Assembly: GCA_039584685.1 (NCBI GenBank)
Contig: JBDGXI010000106.1
Location: 1 to 8,082 of the forward strand
Source: Benthicola sp039584685
Lineage (GTDB): Bacteria > Gemmatimonadota > Gemmatimonadetes > Palauibacterales > Palauibacteraceae
Direction: 5' to 3'
DNA: 8,082 nucleotides
Shown here: positions 6,801 through 8,082 of the stretch, in pieces
How positions within the stretch are numbered: position 1 is the stretch's first letter
Layout of the letters: each line of letters starts with the position of its first letter
Translations under genes and position numbers: made by a program
The notes under the pieces: model-generated
Databases searched by the model: none
Seen by the model: the letters and a program-made list of their open reading frames with translations, nothing else
What the model was told of the DNA's origin: nothing

Positions 6801-7842
6801 TCGGGAACGGATCGATGAACGCAAAACCTGACATCACCGAGAACAGCGTGAGGCCGACCTCCCTCCCCGTGGAGGGGTCGATCGGGCTGCGCAGGTACTT
6901 GATCCCGGCTATCCCCGGCGCGTTCGTGAAGAACGGGGGGTAGAAGACCGACGGTGGATACGTGTATCCCTGGACCGCAAAACCGCCGTGGTACCCGATA
7001 CCCATGTCGAACGGCAGAATGGCCGTCGTATAGTTGCCGAAGTAGTCGCCACCAAAGCCGATGTCGGGATCGACCATGAGGCTCACGTAGATCTCCGATA
7101 TCATCCAGCCGCTGTCGGGCAGCAGGTCGTCACCCCCGAAGAACAGAGCCTCGTTCATGGCCTGGAACTCGGGATCGTCCGTGACGTTCTCGAACTCCAG
7201 GATGAAGTAGACGGTCGACTCGTTGCCCGACGGGTAGGTCCACGACAGGCTGCGCTGAGTCACCTTGATTCCCATCGGGTGCTCGCGGCGGCCCGGGTTC
7301 AGCAGCGGGTCCGCGTCCCAGTACTGGACCCAGCTGTCCTGCTGCGAGGCCGACTTGCGGCCGAGGAGGATGGGGGAGAACACTTCCTCGTCCGAGACGT
7401 AGGCCTCTGCCGGCCAGTTCTCCAGGTCGTCTGGATCCAGCGAATCGTAGATGTCCGTAAGGTAGGCTCCCACCGTGTCACCGGCCCACGGGCCCGCCAT
7501 CTCCGAGTTGATCCCGGCGATCTGGCTTCCCGAGCCGAATATGTACCCGTTCTGCGTTCCGGTGGGCCAATAGCCTCCGTGAGAGAACTGGGTCCAGTCC
7601 GATGGGGTGCACAGGAAACCGGTGGACCTGAGGCCGCATTGGAGCTGGTTGCCGGCCAGGGTCAACGTGGGAGACGAGAACAGCGTGAACGATTGGATTC
7701 CCGTCCGAAACCGCTCCGCCTTGCTCCGGCTCTCCTGTCCGATCGCCAGGGTCACGCAGGCCATCAGCGCACCGACGACCAGCACGTAAGAGCCGAGCCG
7801 GCCTCCCGTTCGCTTCACCTCGGCGGTTGCGTATGTGCCCAT
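3811..7842 (-). CDS. Giant secreted multidomain protein with FN3-like region and C-terminal FlgD-like Ig / type A sorting domain
   Basis: This predicted surface or extracellular protein has 1343 residues. A signal peptide (1-35; basic VKRTGGR, hydrophobic LGSYVLVVGALMACVTLAIG) has a likely cut after AIG. Residues 36 to about 550 are an unrecognised aromatic-rich region containing a YFILEFENVTDDP and IYVSLMVDPDIG pattern seen in large FCB-type secreted proteins. Residues about 553-775 read as a fibronectin-III-like domain (VTVIWE 565-570, VEGYRIWRG 602-610, YTDRSVVNNFTYFYSVSAFD 732-751) interrupted by about 115 residues. A calcium-loop-like DGNGNGVLDWHD lies at 1078-1089. The C-terminus (about 1245-1338) is a FlgD-like Ig domain of T9SS type A style: VPDPYL, LRIYTLTG, WDLRNRNNQ and GSGVYFFHV. 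No catalytic motif was found. Twelve cysteines outside the signal peptide suggest disulfides. The start at 7842 has only a weak GGTGG seven bases upstream, but it is the only start giving the signal peptide. It lies 64 bp after the receptor gene, probably in one transcript. A structural, substrate-capture or receptor-partner role is inference. Confidence 0.87.
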   Translation of the reverse strand: MGTYATAEVKRTGGRLGSYVLVVGALMACVTLAIGQESRSKAERFRTGIQSFTLFSSPTLTLAGNQLQCGLRSTGFLCTPSDWTQFSHGGYWPTGTQNGYIFGSGSQIAGINSEMAGPWAGDTVGAYLTDIYDSLDPDDLENWPAEAYVSDEEVFSPILLGRKSASQQDSWVQYWDADPLLNPGRREHPMGIKVTQRSLSWTYPSGNESTVYFILEFENVTDDPEFQAMNEALFFGGDDLLPDSGWMISEIYVSLMVDPDIGFGGDYFGNYTTAILPFDMGIGYHGGFAVQGYTYPPSVFYPPFFTNAPGIAGIKYLRSPIDPSTGREVGLTLFSVMSGFAFIDPFPNPLGEKQLWRYLSGNLDTALGDPTCTVVPEIDTGSPATTERSLCYSPDLATDVYFFQASGPFGLAPGEAATIVAAYMVGPTVETMPDGSPSGIIVSPANINANPPGIPSFHPGFDSSRGCDVNGQNCSMAASAAENEVKTIERGAGWIRYEGPPPSGPSYPPAVEHPSNKIDQFDVRVVPGSLLGRALVAQTVFDSGFLLGFAPEPPPFYLVPGDNEVTVIWEASATEDEGDPFYDLASDTLSALYNPNYRQFDVEGYRIWRGTFEANLELVAQFDYADTEFFDHTCETVHSEEDVGAMAISTETGNLIPVIGYAAGEICPFDVDNPIVRVINSQMVFNNGSPGGPPGGGVSSMPRSASIDTVIVSDRENGPTAILSDTGVPFIYTDRSVVNNFTYFYSVSAFDVNSMTSGPHTLRSVQVSKTVTPRATNTGLGVVFEASSGITGDDGEPLDVSQDAVQPDPDTGIFPGPQPPSNALTSFLRPDPAEVAHLLSSGSRLTGVIDSVTVEYFASGCEETQGNPSFGMCWKLYTTFDNGTEQVQTVAEGATPVWEFWDGVAQTEFPIGTGQLPFGDAELERYGIPAGSGEGVVAGISGVFQQSFNYSSFEGQSNRRQGSRGMPEGTVAGGSRWFNGANETLADPTTFTGVGHLAEVDSVWAPIHHTPTGPGEEPLAGSGQIQCFGYLMAFLGRAADVRFTWGGGTLSEVRDVTHHVPVPFQENPSASWGFLNTDGNGNGVLDWHDFDYLDPVREQTWGYQGFCELWVAPDLPPPSILETTPTLQPVYLGGGNPLIIDEETGEPDPMPATGNGFGLYVNGERYLFLTDQLPPDGTEWTLRTYTGTVLSDGSDTADPSNYRLTPGGNVDELIRPPLIPGLRFTAEIDEAGQQMVGAFDLSEVHAVPDPYLATSRYDRAPTTKKFMFVNLPPRATLRIYTLTGILVDIVEHDDPSGGGRAEWDLRNRNNQFVGSGVYFFHVVTPDQEEHVGKFTVVIGTRRS

Positions 7843-7882
7843 GATCGTGCCACCGGCTTTCGCGTTGGACGGTTCTGGCGTG

Positions 7883-7902
7883 CGGTCGGGCCTGCCTGAC
7901 CG
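7883..7902 (-). other. Intercistronic hairpin after the receptor stop codon
   Basis: In the minus-strand transcript, CGGTC can pair with GACCG and the inner GG with CC, around one A-C mismatch and a small loop, four bases after the receptor's stop codon. It has no following U run. It could be an mRNA-processing or stability element reducing or separating expression of the downstream 1343-residue protein, or it may be incidental. Confidence 0.3.
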
Positions 7903-7906
7903 ATCG

Positions 7907-8082
7907 TCAGAGCGAGATTCGCAAGCCCAGCCTCAGGCTCTGGTTGGACGGGACGAACGCGGCGAGCCCGCTGCCGTACTCCCACTCCTGCCCGAACGAG
8001 CGTTCCTGCTCCTCCACGGTGAAGATTCCGTCGCCGTTGCCCCACCGTTCCTCGGCCCGGAGGAGCATGAACTTGTTGAAGT
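7907..8082 (-). CDS. C-terminal end of a probable TonB-dependent outer-membrane receptor (partial, 5' end beyond window)
   Basis: The minus-strand frame entering at the right edge is open for 57 codons and ends in TGA (complement of 7907-7909). The visible peptide starts FNKFMLLRAEERWGNGDGIF and ends SLRLGLRISL. The FNKFM...RAEERxGNGDGxFTxEEQ segment followed by a terminal R-x-L-R-L-G-L-R-I strand resembles the last beta-hairpin of TonB-dependent receptors in Gemmatimonadota-like and related genomes. The final residue is Leu rather than the usual aromatic of outer-membrane barrels, a mild caution. No shorter start within the window is meaningful because the gene is truncated by the window edge. 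It lies upstream of the 1343-residue secreted protein in the same direction, so it is probably the first gene of that unit. The CDS call is firm; the receptor identity is moderate because only the last strands are visible. Confidence 0.7.
   Translation of the reverse strand, partial: FNKFMLLRAEERWGNGDGIFTVEEQERSFGQEWEYGSGLAAFVPSNQSLRLGLRISL

Noticed and set aside
6988..7899. 303-codon open frame on the plus strand antisense to the giant secreted protein
   Set aside because: Its composition (Arg, Val, His, Asp rich) is typical of the complement of a GC-rich gene, and no motif was found. The same applies to other long plus-strand frames at 4579-5325 and 5563-6327.
8026..8061. EF-hand-like GNGDGIFTVEE in the partial receptor
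   Set aside because: The first calcium-ligand position aligns with Trp, so the loop is incomplete. The motif is better explained as a receptor turn.
1..8082. CRISPR arrays, tRNA/rRNA genes, insertion sequences and attachment sites
   Set aside because: I saw no regularly spaced repeats, tRNA cloverleaf or conserved rRNA segments, transposase or integrase motifs, or flanking terminal repeats on either strand.

Overview
The window is GC-rich bacterial chromosome with ordinary gene density. It holds six supported coding regions, the last one partial, and possibly the tail of a seventh at the left edge. The proteins suggest a Gram-negative, double-membraned bacterium. Two carry classical LAAC lipoboxes, one ends like a TonB-dependent receptor, and one very large secreted protein ends in a FlgD-like Ig / type A (T9SS-style) sorting domain. 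A lipoprotein mature start of 'CDSTGPEG', a DUF4382 lipoprotein, and a receptor paired with a giant sorting-domain protein fit Gemmatimonadota or a neighbour in the FCB group. This is an inference from protein style, not a marker-gene assignment.

Layout, left to right. (1) An opine-dehydrogenase-family gene (50-1132, +) with a good Shine-Dalgarno, perhaps following an upstream cistron that ends at 44. (2) A 216-bp non-coding leader (1133-1348) with small palindromes. (3) A DUF4382 lipoprotein gene (1349-2242, +), closed by a near-perfect GC-rich hairpin (2266-2293) that also sits at the 3' end of the next gene. (4) A minus-strand gene (2325-3050) for a signal-peptide-bearing SagB/ThcOx-type flavin nitroreductase. 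(5) A 124-bp divergent promoter region with a clear extended -10 promoter. (6) A plus-strand gene (3175-3711) for a small NTF2-like/SnoaL-type lipoprotein. (7) A minus-strand cluster: the C-terminal end of an outer-membrane receptor (7907 to beyond 8082), then 64 bp, then a 1343-residue secreted multidomain protein (3811-7842).

How they may work together: apart from the opine dehydrogenase, every product appears to be exported, so this is an envelope-focused neighbourhood. The receptor and the 1343-residue protein are probably one transcription unit. The flavin enzyme and the NTF2-like lipoprotein share a divergent promoter region and may be co-regulated. No pathway connecting all the genes is visible. 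I see no mobile element, CRISPR array, tRNA, rRNA or recognisable riboswitch, and nothing that amounts to a clearly novel system. The most unusual items are the exported SagB-type oxidoreductase and the domain and cysteine architecture of the giant secreted protein.
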